Shown here: piece by piece, positions 62,111-64,000 of the stretch
Layout of the letters: the number at the start of each line of letters is the position of its first letter
Position numbering within the stretch: the first letter of the stretch is position 1
Assembly: GCA_011009095.1 (NCBI GenBank)
Contig: VTPC01005851.1
Span: 20,238 to 84,237, forward strand
Direction of reading: 5' to 3'
DNA from: Ignelater luminosus
Taxonomy: Eukaryota; Arthropoda; Insecta; Coleoptera; Elateridae
Length of the DNA: 64,000 nt
Position numbers and translations under genes: made by a program
The notes under the pieces: model-generated
Told to the model about the DNA's origin: nothing
Database searches by the model: none
The model's input: only the letters and a program-made list of their open reading frames with translations

Positions 62111-63066
62111 TGTTGCCTGGTTCCTCTAGAACTAGCTTCGTCTAACAAGCCAGGAGAAAGCGTGATCTAGAACTTCTCATGGGTACTGATCCAATGAAAT
62201 TACGTATATTAATAAAATCGAATGTTTTGGGCTCTTTTTTTTATCCCTTTCTGAAAATACGTATACCATAGTGTATACTGCGTTAAATTCAAGTTGTAAA
62301 CATTTTATTTTGAGCTGGGCAAAGTTAGTCAAGTTTCTCTAGTAGCTATCTAATAAATGAGTTGAATTGTTGAAAAACTTTTTTTCCTAATCGTACTTGA
62401 AGACGTTGACGAGTCTACTCGCTCTCATAAAAGATGCATCAATAGAAGAACTGGAATTCGCCTTAGAGTTTGATTACAAAAATAGTTTTTTTGATAAAAA
62501 GTTTTTCTTGGAGCTTATAGAATGGCGTGCCATGTTTTTCAGGAGCTGTCTTCATCTCGAACTTGGCCAAATAAACAGTAGACAGTATATAAAATGCTTT
62601 TAATGTTAAGCTGGCAAACAAAACGGGGTAAATTCACATGCTCACTAGGGATATTCAAGTCCTTAGCGACAAGCGTACAAGTCAGGTTTTATTCGCCAGC
62701 CTCTCGATTATAGTTGTTTGAGCAGGCATTAATGCGAATGCAAAGAGCATGACAAAGCGAAAAAGTCTTGTTTTTGTACGAAAACGCATAGAACAGATAA
62801 ATGCCATGTGACTATTGTCTGTCATCTATTGATTGGCACCGGAACGAATTGGAAAACATACACCATAGATGACTAACACATCTTAAAGTAATCAATGTTT
62901 CTTTTAAATAATTTGCAACGGTGACTGAAAGTAAAATCTGGACAATTCAAAATTATAGCGCCCTGGTAATAAAATTTAAATTTCTTTAAACTTCACCAAA
63001 AAAACACAAATTGATTTGGTTCTGTTTTGTATACCTATTTTATGGTTTTACAAAAACTGAGATTCC
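62111..63066. other. Mixed-composition gap, no supported gene
   Basis: A 68-codon frame at 62397-62603 (LALIKDASIEELEFALEFDY) looks protein-like in composition but has no recognised domain or partner exon; treated as undecided. Confidence 0.3.
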
Positions 63067-63192
63067 AAAGATGGAAAATGTCGATTTTGTGTTGATTATA
63101 GGAAATTAAGTTATCTCCCTATTAAGAAGCTATTGCAGCTTATAGATCGATTGGGAAAATCTACATTATTTATATTCAAATATGTACTACGC
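63067..63192 (+). pseudogene. Ty3/gypsy reverse transcriptase scrap
   Basis: An open frame of 42 codons gives KDGKCRFCVDYRKLSYLPIK then LLQLIDRLGKSTLFIFKYVL. KDGxxRFCVDYRKLN is the signature start of the Ty3/gypsy polymerase, and LLDRLGxxxxFSxLDL the following segment; here the catalytic Asp of that segment has been lost. No protease, integrase or LTR is nearby. An isolated fragment of an LTR retrotransposon. Confidence 0.8.
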
Positions 63193-64000
63193 CGCGTCTA
63201 AAAAAAACTTGTTTAAACGTTATTTTTTGTCATCAGCTTGATGAATGGATAAAACGATTGTCAATCGTGCGACACTAAATCATGTCAATACCAATTAAAC
63301 TTATTCACCTTAAAAGTTCAATGCAACGGCAAAAAAAGCTTATCATATCTAATAAATTTTCTTTTTCGTGTATCTTTTTAACCTTGTGCGATGTCCAACT
63401 ATAATATACAATGTTTACATACGTGTATAAACGACCTTAAATTATTCAGATATTACATTATCGCCCAAACAGAATCATCTAGGTAATTTTAAAAAATCTT
63501 AATTTATTAATAAAAATTAAATTGTTAGCTCTTTATAAGGAAGACTTTTCAGTTATCGTTTATCATAACATTAATTTTATATTTGAAATTGGTTAATATT
63601 TACCTTGACCGTACTTTCTTGCCGACGTATTATTGCTGGTCTACTAATATGTTATCCTTGTGGTTATGTAGGTGTGTGACATATACATTGGCTTACTTGC
63701 ACACCTGTTAAATTCATATTTTCGTCTCGCTCACGCCCAATAAATAAACAGTAAACAAATGGACACCTACATGTTATGCAAATGTACATATTTTGCTCCA
63801 ACAGGATTTCTTTCTTGATTTAATAGACACAATTTTTAGAGAGTCATTTTTTAATTTTTACAATTTTTTCTTCATCGTTTAAGTTTTTCTAAATTAATGA
63901 ATTAATGATGTATTGCTTGAGTAAATTATGTTTAATTGAAAGTACTTACCCATATAAATTTAAAAATGTTAAAATTCATAATGTTTGACAACCGTTTATG
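63193..64000. other. AT-rich right end of window
   Basis: No gene supported. A minus-strand segment at 63604-63643 has splice-like borders but is too short to accept. Confidence 0.35.

Noticed and set aside
62397..62603. 68-codon ORF with protein-like composition
   Set aside because: No recognised domain, no splice partner, single short frame.
63604..63643. Possible 40-bp exon on the minus strand (reading RPAIIRRQESTVK)
   Set aside because: Too short, weak polypyrimidine tract, no partner exon in the window.
1..64000. tRNA, rRNA and CRISPR features
   Set aside because: No cloverleaf, rRNA-like block or regularly spaced repeat-spacer array was found by eye.

Overview
This window looks like AT-rich nuclear DNA from an arthropod, most likely an insect. 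It has spliced genes with short GT-AG introns, no bacterial operon structure, and a dense, decayed set of eukaryotic transposons (Harbinger/PIF, Tc1/mariner, pogo/Tigger, piggyBac, hAT-like ends, several LINEs, a Ty3/gypsy trace). The mixture resembles beetle or hemipteran genomes, but the sequence alone does not fix the order.

Only one convincing host gene is present. At 1654-3526, minus strand, a nuclear protein is encoded in at least two exons and carries a methyl-CpG-binding (MBD/TAM) type domain. A GC-richer promoter region with E2F-like and YY1/Pho-like words lies just upstream (3.5-3.95 kb). Its 3' end is open, because the last visible exon can end either at a stop or at a splice donor. 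A second possible transcription start, a TATA box followed by a short GC-rich exon, lies at 23.07-23.33 kb on the plus strand. If real, much of the AT-rich, gene-free stretch to the right could be a large intron.

Layout from left to right. A Harbinger transposase runs off the left edge (1-789). The MBD gene follows. A fossil Tc1-like element has both inverted repeats (6.1-7.35 kb). A foldback palindrome sits at 7.9-8.1 kb. Coding traces of pogo-like and LINE elements lie at 10.2-11.5 kb, and a GC-rich minisatellite at 12.2-12.7 kb. Next comes a dense cluster: a complete-ended, internally deleted piggyBac (13.08-14.93 kb), a minus-strand LINE reverse transcriptase fragment (15.9-16.4 kb), an RTE-like LINE with endonuclease and reverse transcriptase (16.4-19.1 kb), and a 2.0 kb DNA transposon (19.48-21.50 kb). 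That transposon has about 31-bp inverted repeats and a broken gene of a poorly characterised transposase-like family. Further right are an internally deleted Tigger-like element (27.45-27.91 kb), a foldback element with about 108-bp arms (28.43-28.96 kb) and a hAT-like element carrying a second copy of the GC-rich minisatellite type (36.48-37.66 kb). A locally duplicated repeat follows (52.5-55.0 kb), then a third LINE (59.0-60.7 kb), degenerate repeats (61.1-62.1 kb) and a Ty3/gypsy reverse transcriptase scrap (63.07-63.19 kb).

The genes do not form a pathway. The coherent story is waves of transposition around one chromatin gene. The most notable item is the 19.48-21.50 kb element, because its inverted repeats, subterminal repeats and broken gene can be tied together directly from the sequence. 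All coding remnants were read by eye; no database search was available.
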